Virus record (IMG/VR): IMGVR_UViG_3300021504_000004
Location: 1-42,744 of that record
Direction: 5' to 3' (one strand)
DNA: 42,744 bases
DNA from: a virus
How positions within the stretch are numbered: position 1 is the first letter of the stretch; each line of letters opens with the position of its first letter. Shown in pieces: positions 13,134 to 21,663 of the stretch. A program made the position numbers and the translations under genes. The notes under the pieces were generated by a model. The model was not told the origin of the DNA, searched no databases, and saw nothing but the letters and a program-made list of their open reading frames with translations.

Positions 13134-14586
13134 AATAGAGCTATTAAAACTTCTTGAAGAAAGGAGGGTAAGAACAGGAAGGACAAATTTTAAAGAGTTT
13201 GTCCTTTTTACCAAAGAAGATTATTCGATGGAATGGTTTCATTCTATTGTTTGTCATTATCTGGAGTTATTATCTGACAGGCACATTAAGAAGTTAATGA
13301 TATTCATGCCACCTCAACATGGGAAAACCGAATTGTCGAGTAGACGGTTTCCTGCATATTTGTTAGGTAAGAACCCAAAAGAAAAAATAATACTAGGATC
13401 TTACAATTCAACGAAAGCATCAGAATTTGTAGTTGACTGCAATAGAATAATGAAAAGTGATGAATATAAATCACTATATCCAAAAACAGAATTAGATGGA
13501 AAGGACACCGAAATTTACTTTGAAGTAAATAAAGGATCTGGATATTTAAAAGGGGCAGGAATGGACTCTGGAGTAACTGGGACAACCGCAAGCTGCTATA
13601 TTATTGATGATCCGTTTAAGGGAAGGATTACCGCAAACTCACAGAACACAAGGGATAAAGTTTGGATGACTCTAAATGATGATTTCAAAACAAGGATTGA
13701 TAACAATGGTATTGAGCTTATGTTATTTACCCGTTGGCACGAAGATGACATTGCAGGAAGATTATTAAACGAAAATAGCGAATTCTTTGATGAAGAAGAA
13801 AGATCTGAATGGATTATTCTTTCTTTTCCTGCATTAAAAGAAGAAAAACAATTTTATAGCTCTGCAATAGATTATGATGATCCAAGAGAAATAGATGAAG
13901 CTCTTTGGGAATCAAAACATTCAAAATCCAAGTATATAAAAAGGAGAAGAATGAATCCAACTGGTTTCGCATCCCTAGATCAGCAAAGGCCATCTGCTGA
14001 AGAAGGAAATAAGATTAGGAGAGAATGGTTTGTTATCAAGAAGAAAAAAGAACTTCCGTTTAACCCAAGTACAGTAAAGGTTGATTACTTTATTGACGGT
14101 GCGTTTACCGAGAATACACAGAATGATGAAACAGGATTACTAGCTTGTCATTATCATAAGCAAACAGATGAATTGTACATATTTAATTGCTCTGGAATAA
14201 GAAAAGAATTATATGAGTTGTTGCCATATTTCAAGAGTTATGTTAAGTCAAATTTTTACAGTCCAACTTCAAGCATTTATATCGAGCTAAAAGCATCTGG
14301 ACATCCTTTAAAGTCCATGCTGTCAAAGGTAGAATATGGAGGATTTAACGCAAGGGGTATTAATTCAAAAGTCGTAGGATTAGGAAAGTATAACAGGGTA
14401 GAAAATAGTGAACCATTTATTGCTAGTGGAAAAGTTATTTTAATCGAAGGAGGTTGGAATGCTACTTTCTTAGATCAATGTGCATCATTTCCTAACGGAG
14501 TGCATGATGATATGGTAGATGTGCTAACTTATGCGGTACACAAGTATCTAATCAAGAAATCTTCTGGAGGAGTAAGTTATGAATAA
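13117..14586 (+). CDS. terL: Terminase large subunit
   Basis: The 489-residue packaging motor has Walker A PPQHGKT (65-71), Walker B YIIDDP (161-166) and coupling motif LFTRWHEDD (203-211) in its ATPase half. The nuclease half has Asp in DYFIDGAF (D327), Glu in YIELKASG (E390) and HDDMVD (463-468). It cuts concatemeric DNA and pumps it into the prohead. The length and motif order are normal. The GTG start at 13117 overlaps the small subunit gene. Confidence 0.95.
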   Translation: MERRDKIELLKLLEERRVRTGRTNFKEFVLFTKEDYSMEWFHSIVCHYLELLSDRHIKKLMIFMPPQHGKTELSSRRFPAYLLGKNPKEKIILGSYNSTKASEFVVDCNRIMKSDEYKSLYPKTELDGKDTEIYFEVNKGSGYLKGAGMDSGVTGTTASCYIIDDPFKGRITANSQNTRDKVWMTLNDDFKTRIDNNGIELMLFTRWHEDDIAGRLLNENSEFFDEEERSEWIILSFPALKEEKQFYSSAIDYDDPREIDEALWESKHSKSKYIKRRRMNPTGFASLDQQRPSAEEGNKIRREWFVIKKKKELPFNPSTVKVDYFIDGAFTENTQNDETGLLACHYHKQTDELYIFNCSGIRKELYELLPYFKSYVKSNFYSPTSSIYIELKASGHPLKSMLSKVEYGGFNARGINSKVVGLGKYNRVENSEPFIASGKVILIEGGWNATFLDQCASFPNGVHDDMVDVLTYAVHKYLIKKSSGGVSYE

Positions 14587-14672
14587 TTATTTATTGCGAA
14601 TGATTATTAATTCATAATAAGTAATAAAAACAGTAAATATTTTCAAAATAAGTAGAATAATCAATAAAACAT

Positions 14673-14703
14673 TTTGATAATAACATATTAATTAGTAAGT
14701 TTG
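14673..14703 (+). promoter_or_regulatory. Consensus promoter of a possible small RNA
   Basis: TTTG (14673-14676), a 19-base spacer and TAAGTTTG (14696-14703) match the consensus at each fixed position. The expected start is near 14709. No gene of normal size lies between it and the terminator at 14804. Confidence 0.7.
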
Positions 14704-14757
14704 AAATATGAAGAAATTACAGATGCCTATACAAAACCAGATGTTATTAGAAAGATT

Positions 14758-14790
14758 TTTGATAGTTTTTTGAGTTAGTGCTTATATTTG
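14758..14790 (+). promoter_or_regulatory. Second promoter just before a terminator
   Basis: TTTG (14758-14761), a 21-base spacer and TATATTTG (14783-14790) form a good promoter. Transcription would start near 14796 and meet the terminator within about ten bases, so most transcripts should be very short unless antitermination occurs. Confidence 0.55.
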
Positions 14791-14803
14791 ATGTTTATTT
14801 GGG

Positions 14804-14831
14804 AAAGAGCTACAATGTTAGCTCTTTTTTT
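14804..14831 (+). terminator. Strong intrinsic terminator
   Basis: AAAGAGCTA (14804-14812) pairs perfectly with TAGCTCTTT (14819-14827) around a six-base loop, followed by more T. It separates the terminase side from the XRE gene. Confidence 0.8.
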
Positions 14832-14853
14832 ATGGAATTAAATAAAGTAAATA

Positions 14854-14894
14854 CTTGCTTTATGTTGCATAATTGCTATATTTGTCCAGACAAA
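14854..14894 (+). promoter_or_regulatory. Promoter and operator dyad of the XRE gene
   Basis: CTTG (14854-14857), a 19-base spacer and TATATTTG (14877-14884) form the promoter. A perfect dyad TTTGTC-CA-GACAAA (14881-14894) overlaps the -7 element and the start site, ten bases before the ATG. This is the place expected for autoregulation by the XRE protein. Confidence 0.7.
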
Positions 14895-14903
14895 CAAAGT
14901 ATT

Positions 14904-15089
14904 ATGGAATTGAGTAAATTGAAAGGATTAAGAAAATCAAAGGAGGTCAGTATAAAAGAACTCTCAAGAATAACAGGATTAAATAGAGATCGAATATCGC
15001 TAATCGAAAGAGGTCTTGTAAATCCTTCTTTTGAATCAGTCAAGAAAATTATTGAAGCATTAGGGAGTAGAATTGAAATTATATTTTAA
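14904..15089 (+). CDS. XRE-family helix-turn-helix regulator
   Basis: The 61-residue protein starts at ATG 14904, after the promoter at 14854-14884; a longer frame from GTG 14778 begins upstream of that promoter and runs through a terminator. It is an almost pure XRE domain: SIKELSRITGLNRDRISLIERG (residues 16-37, with the recognition helix at about 27-35) and NPSFESVKKIIEALG. It probably binds the dyad at 14881-14894 and controls its own gene and perhaps the structural operon behind it. Confidence 0.85.
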   Translation: MELSKLKGLRKSKEVSIKELSRITGLNRDRISLIERGLVNPSFESVKKIIEALGSRIEIIF

Positions 15090-15289
15090 TGTTAGTAGCT
15101 AAAAGAACAGACGAATTAACAATTGGTAATACATTTACCTTTGATATTGATTTAAAGACAAGAAAACTCTTTGAATTCATTAGGTACAGTAAAAATAAAA
15201 CAGTAATAAATTGCATTGATAAGGAAGCTTCTAAGCCTTGTGAAATTCACATAAAAAATCAAAAGTTTGTTTTTGTATTAAAAAAATAA
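15089..15289 (+). CDS. Small basic hypothetical protein coupled to the regulator
   Basis: The 66-residue protein overlaps the stop codon of the XRE gene by one base (TAATG). It is basic and looks like a five-stranded small beta protein (NTFTFDID, KTVINCID, CEIHIKN, FVFVLKK). It could be a partner or antagonist of the regulator; the layout resembles two-gene control or toxin-antitoxin pairs, but no toxin family is recognised. Its last codons overlap the promoter of the structural operon. Confidence 0.6.
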   Translation: MLVAKRTDELTIGNTFTFDIDLKTRKLFEFIRYSKNKTVINCIDKEASKPCEIHIKNQKFVFVLKK

Positions 15290-15297
15290 TACATTTG
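15266..15297 (+). promoter_or_regulatory. Main promoter of the structural operon
   Basis: TTTG (15266-15269), a 20-base spacer and TACATTTG (15290-15297) match the consensus fully. Transcription should start near 15303, 37 bases before the first structural gene. The conserved early box is absent, so this promoter is under other control. Confidence 0.75.
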
Positions 15298-15339
15298 TTA
15301 CTTAAGATTAAGATATTTTAATTATAAAAAAAAGAAATT

Positions 15340-15993
15340 ATGAATTGTAATTGTCCAACATCAGGAATTTTAGGAGATATACCTTCAAGTACCTGTCCTT
15401 TCGATTTAAAACAAATACAAAAGATTATTATTGCTGTACAAGGCAAAGTAATTTGGGATTCTGCAATAGGTGATGGAACTGGTTTAGACGGTGTTCCTCA
15501 AGTAGATTCTCAATTAGATACTTTAGCAGATTGGGAAGCTTTAAGAACTGCTGTTGATGAAACTAAAGTTATCATTACTCCTTTCATTGGTGGAGATCCT
15601 ATCATTGAAGCAGGAGAAGCTATTACAGAAGGTGGAGGAGATAATTCTTCGTTAAATGGTGTTGAAGAAGTGATCGGTGTAAACCCTTCTAAATTCTCAT
15701 GTACATTTAAAAGCTTAACTCCTGCTCAAGAGAAAGCTTTAAAAGCTCCTAAGTGTGAAGCGGTAGAAGTTTACTTCGTTACTGAAGCTGCAAAGATTGT
15801 TGCTAACAAAATTGATGATGTTACAACGCTTCATAATGGTATCAAAGTTCAATCTTATTTCTTCGGAGATAGAAGCAACGAAGGCTATGCGACAAAAGAC
15901 AAAAATACCATGTCGTTCTCATTACCTGAAGGTTGGTCTGAAAATATTGTATTGGTTTCTCCTATTGATTTTAATCCTTTATACGACTTGTAA
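15340..15993 (+). CDS. Structural protein, possible tail tube
   Basis: The 217-residue protein has few helices and many beta-like segments. It starts MNCNCPTSG and ends with SLPEGWSENIVLVSPIDFNPLYDL-like sequence. The middle SLTPAQEKALKAPKCEAVEVYFV and the ending recall tail tube proteins of Bacteroidota phages from memory, not from a search. As first gene after the strong structural promoter it should be abundant, which also suits a tube or decoration protein. Its place before the portal is unusual for a tube. Confidence 0.6.
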   Translation: MNCNCPTSGILGDIPSSTCPFDLKQIQKIIIAVQGKVIWDSAIGDGTGLDGVPQVDSQLDTLADWEALRTAVDETKVIITPFIGGDPIIEAGEAITEGGGDNSSLNGVEEVIGVNPSKFSCTFKSLTPAQEKALKAPKCEAVEVYFVTEAAKIVANKIDDVTTLHNGIKVQSYFFGDRSNEGYATKDKNTMSFSLPEGWSENIVLVSPIDFNPLYDL

Positions 15994-16018
15994 ATCGTAT
16001 AAAACATAAATTTACATT

Positions 16019-16237
16019 ATGGCTACTGCAAAAAAAGAACCTATTGTGTTGATTTCTATACAAAAAGAGAAAGGTAAGGATGGTAAGTCATCTAAGGAAA
16101 GGAAAGTTACTATCGAACACGCTAATAATCTTATGAGATTACAGGCAGAGAAGAAAAGAAAGAATGGTTGGAAGATTATAGATAAAAAATATATCTTTAA
16201 GAACAATGAGATTCAAAAAAGACCAGATAGTAAATAG
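16019..16237 (+). CDS. Small basic hypothetical protein
   Basis: The 72-residue protein is very basic (many Lys), with a beta strand at PIVLISIQKEKG and a helical middle (TIEHANNLMRLQAEKK). The last 32 bases overlap the portal gene. It may be a small virion or assembly protein. No family is recognised. Confidence 0.65.
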   Translation: MATAKKEPIVLISIQKEKGKDGKSSKERKVTIEHANNLMRLQAEKKRKNGWKIIDKKYIFKNNEIQKRPDSK

Positions 16238-17924
16238 AGTTAAAGAACCCTTTAATTCTGAATTGGTACAAAAAGGGCGAAACTACGAGAGTAGACTTCG
16301 CCTTTTTACTGAGCCAATGGAAGAAGAAGACCTGAAAGATGAATTCGGATGGAAAGCTTTTAAGAAATTCTTATCTGAAGTATTATCTTTAGAGCAAGAT
16401 TTAAAGATATCTGAATTCATTCAGTTTCCTTTGACTGTTACTAACATAACAGAATCTATTGTAAAGGAATTATATAAGGTATTTGATGCCAGTAACTCTT
16501 TCTTTGATGTAAATGTTCTTAAATCAACAAAAAACGCCAAAATAGAAAAGATACTATCAAACATTAATATTGTTAACTGGATAGAAGAAGTTGGTAAATC
16601 AGTAATTAAAAACAGTCCGAACACAATAATCGTAATCGACAAAGATAAAGATGGTAATCCTTACCCTTTAGCTATTGAAAATGATAGATTAATTGATGTA
16701 ATGCTGAAGGATGATGGTATTACTTGCGAGTATATCACATTTCTACATTCAGTTACGGGCAAAGATGAAACTAAAGAAACTAGATATTCCTTATATGATG
16801 ATTATGCTTATTATGTAATCCTAAAAGTAAAAGACCAATACAAGATCGAAAAATCAACTCCTCATGGAGCTGATGAATGTCCTGCAAGAATGTTTGTTAA
16901 CAAAAGCCTTAATTCTAAAGATTGGTTCTCTAGATTCTCTCATTTAGCGAGTTCATTAAGTAAATTAAATGAATGGCAGCAATTTGATGTTTATAAGTAT
17001 TACACAGATCATTACGCACCATTTCCAGTACAAGAGATGGTTAAAGCTAATTGTAGCGTTGATGGTTGTCAAGATGGTTTCATAATGGATGAAACAACTT
17101 ATCAATCAGATGGAGAATTGAAATACTTTAGCACTCCAAGAAAATGTCCTGCTTGTGAAAACAGAAATAAGATAGGAATTGGAGGAAGAATCCTTATTGA
17201 TCCAGTTGAAGATGGAGAAAAGGATAATGTAGCAGGAAAATTCAGAATGATTTCTAATGATGTAAAGAATTTAGAATACATTCAAGGGAAATTGAATTTA
17301 ATAGAAATGTCAGTAACTAACAAGATTGTTGGTGTTGACGCCCTAGTTGCTAAGACTGCAATAAACAAAACTCAAGTAATTGGATCATTCGAATCAAAAA
17401 CTAATATACTGCTAAATATCAAATCTAATTTAGATGATATTTATGTTTGGATTGTATCAACAATAGCCAATATCTATATTAAGAATACTGAAATAGAAGT
17501 TAATGCAAACTTTGGTACAGAATGGTATTTAAAGCCTTATTCTGAAATCAACGAAGATTTTAAGAAAGCAATTGAATCTGGATTACCAACCGAAGAAATT
17601 GATCTAATTTATAATCAATTAATCGAAACGAAATACAAAGGGAATCCTTACAAAATTCAAAGATTGAAATTAATTAATTCTTTAAATCCAGTACCTTACA
17701 AAACATTTGACGAAAAGAAAAGCCTACTAGAATCAGAAATTATTACAAAAGATGATTTCATTATTTCTGAAAGATTAGTTACATTTGTTAAGAGATTTGA
17801 GAAAGATAACGGTGATATCCTTGATTTCGGGATAGATCAAGATGATAAAGTCAGATTAAATACTATCAGTAAACAGTTTAGAAATTACATAATTAAAGAA
17901 AGTACAGATGGAAAAGAAAATTAA
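16206..17924 (+). CDS. Portal protein with zinc-finger-like insertion
   Basis: The 572-residue protein is assigned to the portal from size, position between terminase and scaffold/capsid genes, and a mixed alpha/beta pattern with long helices in the C-terminal half. Twelve portal subunits form the channel for DNA. Residues 283-317 hold C283, C288, C314 and C317, a C-x4-C and C-x2-C pair that probably binds zinc, just after the segment DHYAPFPVQEM. The family is supported by context; I see no decisive motif. Confidence 0.7.
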   Translation: MRFKKDQIVNRVKEPFNSELVQKGRNYESRLRLFTEPMEEEDLKDEFGWKAFKKFLSEVLSLEQDLKISEFIQFPLTVTNITESIVKELYKVFDASNSFFDVNVLKSTKNAKIEKILSNINIVNWIEEVGKSVIKNSPNTIIVIDKDKDGNPYPLAIENDRLIDVMLKDDGITCEYITFLHSVTGKDETKETRYSLYDDYAYYVILKVKDQYKIEKSTPHGADECPARMFVNKSLNSKDWFSRFSHLASSLSKLNEWQQFDVYKYYTDHYAPFPVQEMVKANCSVDGCQDGFIMDETTYQSDGELKYFSTPRKCPACENRNKIGIGGRILIDPVEDGEKDNVAGKFRMISNDVKNLEYIQGKLNLIEMSVTNKIVGVDALVAKTAINKTQVIGSFESKTNILLNIKSNLDDIYVWIVSTIANIYIKNTEIEVNANFGTEWYLKPYSEINEDFKKAIESGLPTEEIDLIYNQLIETKYKGNPYKIQRLKLINSLNPVPYKTFDEKKSLLESEIITKDDFIISERLVTFVKRFEKDNGDILDFGIDQDDKVRLNTISKQFRNYIIKESTDGKEN

Positions 17925-18372
17925 TGCGAATAAGTATGACATCTCAATTAAGCAGTTAGGAGAAATTGCTGAAGCGATAAATTTGCCAAAGAAAATTGAC
18001 GAAGTCAATAAAGGACATTATCACGTTGCTTTTATTAAAAGTACTGCTAATACTAAAGAATTGAAATTCGACCATAAAGTTACTATTCAATGTTTTGGAG
18101 TAAAGGCTTTTAATTTACACAAGAAAAGATTCGGTCAGTTAGGTAAATCAAACATTGTTATCTTTCACGATCCTACAATTGGAGTTACTGATTCTGGAGA
18201 TAATAAACTTAAAATATCTTATGATGAGATGAAGCAAATTGGGACAGCATTAGATATTGAATTTAATAACAATATTTCTAAAGTTGATATCGTTGCTAAA
18301 CTTGAAGAAGTTAATGCTGATTTCACAATGGAATTAACGCTTGAGGAAACTAAATCATTATTCAATTTATAA
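17908..18372 (+). CDS. Head-associated protein with HeH/SAP-like C-terminus
   Basis: The 154-residue protein overlaps the portal gene by 17 bases. A central segment appears beta-rich. The last 40 residues contain two short helices around an Asn-rich turn (IGTALDIEFNNNISKVDIVAKLEE), as in HeH/SAP-type motifs found at the ends of many phage head proteins. It may be a minor capsid or connector component. No enzyme motif is seen. Confidence 0.55.
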   Translation: MEKKINANKYDISIKQLGEIAEAINLPKKIDEVNKGHYHVAFIKSTANTKELKFDHKVTIQCFGVKAFNLHKKRFGQLGKSNIVIFHDPTIGVTDSGDNKLKISYDEMKQIGTALDIEFNNNISKVDIVAKLEEVNADFTMELTLEETKSLFNL

Positions 18373-18400
18373 ACAATCTAAAGACTAAAGGGATATAGTT

Positions 18401-19345
18401 ATGACAATAGAAGAAATAATTGCAAAGGCTAAAGAAGATGCTAATTTCAGAAAAGCATTAGTCACTTATTCATCTTCGACAGAAGAAGGAAAAGAAATTC
18501 TTAATAATTTTGCCATTGCTGAATACGACAAAAAGATTAAAGATAAAGTATCTGAAATACACACAGCTTACGACAATGATATACATGAGATCTTAGGAGA
18601 AAGAAAAGAAACAAATCAAAAGTCCTATGATTTCGTTAAAAAACTTGTTGGAGAGTTGAAAGAATTGAGAATAAAAAGCCCAGATGATAAAGACGAAAAG
18701 ATCAAAGAGTTAAATCTTAAGATCAAAGAGTTTGAAGATTCTGGCAGTCATAATGAGCATTGGAAGAACACTTATGAAGAAGCTCTTAAAAAATGGGAAG
18801 AAAAAGAGCAAGAATTGAACGATAGTATCAAGACTATTAAAAGTGAATTTTCAGGTAATACTGTATTATCCGAACTAAATGCTGCAAAGGCAGGATTAAA
18901 GTTTATAGATAGTATTCCAGATGAAGCTATTAATGCAATGTACGAAGTTGAAAAGAATAAGATTCTGAAAAATGCAAAAATTGAAAATGGTAAAATTACC
19001 TATTTCAATGAGGATGGTTCTCCAGCGATGAACGAAAGTTACAAGCCAGTATCAGCACAAGAGATTTTAGCTAAATCACTTGGAGTAGTATTAGCAGTTA
19101 AGGAAAGTTCAGGAGGAGGAGCGCCAGCAAATATTAAGTTTGGAGAAATCCATACAGAAGGCGAAGGGGATAATGCCAAATCAAAACTTGTACTCGATAA
19201 AGAGTCGTTTAAGAGCAAAACGGAATTTCAAGAAGTTGCAGCAAAAGCTTTGAAAAATCAAGGTGTAGCAATGGGAGATGAAAAATATGATGCTTTATTA
19301 GATGGAGCTTATGCTGAATACGAAGTTGAAAAGTTAGAAATGTAA
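18401..19345 (+). CDS. Scaffold protein candidate
   Basis: The 314-residue protein is acidic and mostly helical, with a long coiled coil from about residue 50 to 150 (repeated Lys/Glu heptads), then a shorter helical part and a Gly-rich linker SSGGGAPANI near residues 232-241. This architecture directly before the major capsid gene is typical of scaffolding proteins, which guide shell assembly and then leave. No protease motif is seen. Confidence 0.7.
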   Translation: MTIEEIIAKAKEDANFRKALVTYSSSTEEGKEILNNFAIAEYDKKIKDKVSEIHTAYDNDIHEILGERKETNQKSYDFVKKLVGELKELRIKSPDDKDEKIKELNLKIKEFEDSGSHNEHWKNTYEEALKKWEEKEQELNDSIKTIKSEFSGNTVLSELNAAKAGLKFIDSIPDEAINAMYEVEKNKILKNAKIENGKITYFNEDGSPAMNESYKPVSAQEILAKSLGVVLAVKESSGGGAPANIKFGEIHTEGEGDNAKSKLVLDKESFKSKTEFQEVAAKALKNQGVAMGDEKYDALLDGAYAEYEVEKLEM

Positions 19346-19369
19346 TATTAATTTTTAAAACCTTTTAAA

Positions 19370-20422
19370 ATGAGTTTATTAGCAACTTATAAGCAGGAGA
19401 TTAGAACAAAAATCCCTAACCCTGTTGAACGTGCAGAATGGAGATTCACACGTTATGGCTTACTGACAGCAGTAAAAGAAATGACCGCTTCGCCAGAGTC
19501 GATTATTAACACAGAACTTCGAGAAAAAGCAATGGCTTCTGAAGGAAGAGATCTTAAGATTCCTGTTTTCAAAATTGGAGATGTTACAGTCAAAGACGTG
19601 AGAAGTTGCGTAATTGATGATCTTGAAAACACTACTGAATTGGTAGATGTTGTTTGGGCTACGATGGTAGCAGATATTTCTATGAAGAAATCAGAACATC
19701 ATAAGAACGAAGTTTCTTATCTTGAAGATTTGAATAGAAAGTTATTAACAGTTGACAATGCGTTTGCGAAAGCAGTTGAAGGATTGATCGATACGACTTT
19801 AGATACTGAAAAATCAGTTATCTATAACTCTGGCTTAGTTGGAGCAACAGGTTCATACCCTCTAGTAGGTGGAGCTATGCAAGTTGCATTAGCACAGCAA
19901 GAGTATTTCTTTAATGATCTTTCTGTAATCATGGAAGAAGATGATTTTCATGCAGCACCATATGTTGTTCTTGGATCTACTGGTTTGATGAGTCCAGTTA
20001 CTCATTACATCAATCAAGGAGCAGGAAACGATGAGAATTTGCAGTACCAATTTGGTAACTATTCTTTCAGATTCTCTAATCATGTAACCGTATCGGCTGC
20101 ATCTCGTTCTTCTGCATACTGCATGCCAAATGGTTCAATTGGATTAATGACTAGAATTGGTATCGACTCTGAACTTGGTAACAAAGCAGGAGATGGTACA
20201 GATTGGAGCAAAACATTCATGCCGACTTTAGGTCATGAAGTAGGAGTTATGTACAAATCTAAATGCTCTGATTTATCAGGACAGACAGGTTTAGAGCATT
20301 TATCTGCTTCGATGGTTGAGAACTGGCAATTTTCTTTTGATGTAGCTCTTGTAGTTCCTTTCAATAGTGATCCTGCAACAATCGCAGGTGCAATCAAGAA
20401 ATTTGATTTCTTATCAGCTTAG
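19370..20422 (+). CDS. Major capsid protein
   Basis: The 350-residue protein follows the scaffold candidate and precedes a strong terminator. It has the balance of helices and strands expected for an HK97-type shell protein, including a long N-terminal helical arm, a helix near residues 110-145 and a beta-rich C-terminal part (SFDVALVVPFNSD). It has no catalytic motif. The call relies on position, length and composition; the fold itself cannot be read directly. Confidence 0.75.
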   Translation: MSLLATYKQEIRTKIPNPVERAEWRFTRYGLLTAVKEMTASPESIINTELREKAMASEGRDLKIPVFKIGDVTVKDVRSCVIDDLENTTELVDVVWATMVADISMKKSEHHKNEVSYLEDLNRKLLTVDNAFAKAVEGLIDTTLDTEKSVIYNSGLVGATGSYPLVGGAMQVALAQQEYFFNDLSVIMEEDDFHAAPYVVLGSTGLMSPVTHYINQGAGNDENLQYQFGNYSFRFSNHVTVSAASRSSAYCMPNGSIGLMTRIGIDSELGNKAGDGTDWSKTFMPTLGHEVGVMYKSKCSDLSGQTGLEHLSASMVENWQFSFDVALVVPFNSDPATIAGAIKKFDFLSA

Positions 20423-20452
20423 AAAAGGAAGTATAAAATATCATATAATATC

Positions 20453-20485
20453 AAAGGCACTTCTGAAACCGAAGTGCCTTTTTTT
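20453..20485 (+). terminator. Strong terminator after the capsid gene
   Basis: AAAGGCACTTC (20453-20463) pairs perfectly with GAAGTGCCTTT (20471-20481) around a seven-base loop and is followed by TTTT. No new promoter was found before 20506, so downstream genes probably depend on partial read-through. Confidence 0.85.
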
Positions 20486-20505
20486 AACTATTTAATAACT
20501 TTATC

Positions 20506-21663
20506 ATGCACAATTCAACTAAAGTAAAAGAATGTTTAAAGCCTGTTGTTGGTTGGAAAGACCATTATGATCTAAATGAAATACCTGCATTGTCTGATGG
20601 GTTAAAGGTTTCTGAATCTGGAGAATACTATCAAGAAAAGCATCCTGCATTAAGATTAGATTTAATAAAGGCCACACTTCCGGAAAACAGAGATTTAGAA
20701 GAATATTTGAATGAAATGGAAGAATCTGCAATTGTAGAATGTTTAAATGACGTTTCCAATCTAAAGCAGATGAACAAGGTTGGTAAAGAAATAGTATCAA
20801 ATGATATTATTTACAATCAAGGAGGTTGGGTTAACAAGACGATATTAAACGAAAGTAGATTTGTAGGAATAAGGTTTAGACCACAGATGTATATAGGATT
20901 AAAAGCACAAATCAACAAACTAGCTTTACAATTCACACACGCACAAGCACAAGATCCTGACGGATTGAAAATATATTTATACCATTCTCACAAAGAATCA
21001 GCATTATTAGAGATAAATTTTAAAACTGATACAGGAAATCAGTTCAATTGGATAGAAGCAAATGTCGAAATGTTTGCAGTTGACAGCGATTTAGCAGGAG
21101 GAGAGTTCTTCTTAGGATATTATCAGGATGATATTGTAGGAAATGCAGTTTCTTATGAAAAGTTAAATTGGAGATTTGGATATTGTACTACTTGCGATGG
21201 AGGAGCTAGTTCAGCAAAATATAACAAGATTGCAAAATATGTAAATATGCAGGGTTTTTATTTACCTGCTGATAGCATACATTCAGAAAGAAAAATGTTT
21301 GATCCTGAAGCTATTATCGAAAATAACAATACCAATTACGGATTTAACTTCAATATTACAGTAAAATGCGACTTAACCGAATTCTGGTGTACAAATAGAC
21401 TGACTTTAAAAGAATTGATATCATTAAAAGTTGTTCATAAGATATTAAAAACTATTTCCTTTTCGCAGCAAATCAATCATGTTGAAGAACAATTGAAGAT
21501 GATGATTATAAGAGATCTGGAAGGAGATAAAGAAACAAACTATATAAACATACCGCAGCAGTACGAAAAAGCTCTTAAAACAGCTAGATTCAATTACAGT
21601 TCTTTAAATAAAGTTTGCTTGCCTTGTTCTGTAAATTCTGGAGTAACTTACGGTGTAGTATAA
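20506..21663 (+). CDS. Conserved structural protein (head/neck region)
   Basis: The 385-residue protein lies just after the capsid gene and its terminator. It mixes helices (residues 55-90) with a central beta-rich domain (WVNKTILNESRFVGIRFRPQ ... QFNWIEANVEMF) and a helical end. Two CxxC pairs occur (near residues 226-229 and 374-377). I think it is a head or neck component by position; no family is recognised. Confidence 0.6.
   Translation: MHNSTKVKECLKPVVGWKDHYDLNEIPALSDGLKVSESGEYYQEKHPALRLDLIKATLPENRDLEEYLNEMEESAIVECLNDVSNLKQMNKVGKEIVSNDIIYNQGGWVNKTILNESRFVGIRFRPQMYIGLKAQINKLALQFTHAQAQDPDGLKIYLYHSHKESALLEINFKTDTGNQFNWIEANVEMFAVDSDLAGGEFFLGYYQDDIVGNAVSYEKLNWRFGYCTTCDGGASSAKYNKIAKYVNMQGFYLPADSIHSERKMFDPEAIIENNNTNYGFNFNITVKCDLTEFWCTNRLTLKELISLKVVHKILKTISFSQQINHVEEQLKMMIIRDLEGDKETNYINIPQQYEKALKTARFNYSSLNKVCLPCSVNSGVTYGVV

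Larger units (their letters stand above)
14709..14831 (+). ncRNA. Candidate small RNA of about 120 bases
   Basis: A perfect promoter (14673-14703) and a strong terminator (14804-14831) enclose about 120 bases without a normal gene. The only frame is 21 codons starting at 14708, at or before the expected transcript start. The transcript could be a regulatory RNA or an attenuated leader. This is inferred from signals alone. Confidence 0.35.
14587..14903 (+). other. Non-coding control region between terminase and regulator
   Basis: This 317-base stretch has no long gene. It contains, in order, a consensus promoter (14673-14703), a 21-codon frame (14708-14773), a second promoter (14758-14790), a strong terminator (14804-14831) and the promoter and operator of the XRE gene (14854-14894). 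It separates packaging genes from the structural operon and appears to be a switch point. The first 85 bases are AT-rich with no clear feature. Confidence 0.7.

Noticed and set aside
14778-14903. Longer start (GTG 14778) for the XRE gene
   Set aside because: It lies upstream of the gene's own promoter and would read through a strong terminator; the extra 42 residues do not look like part of an XRE protein.
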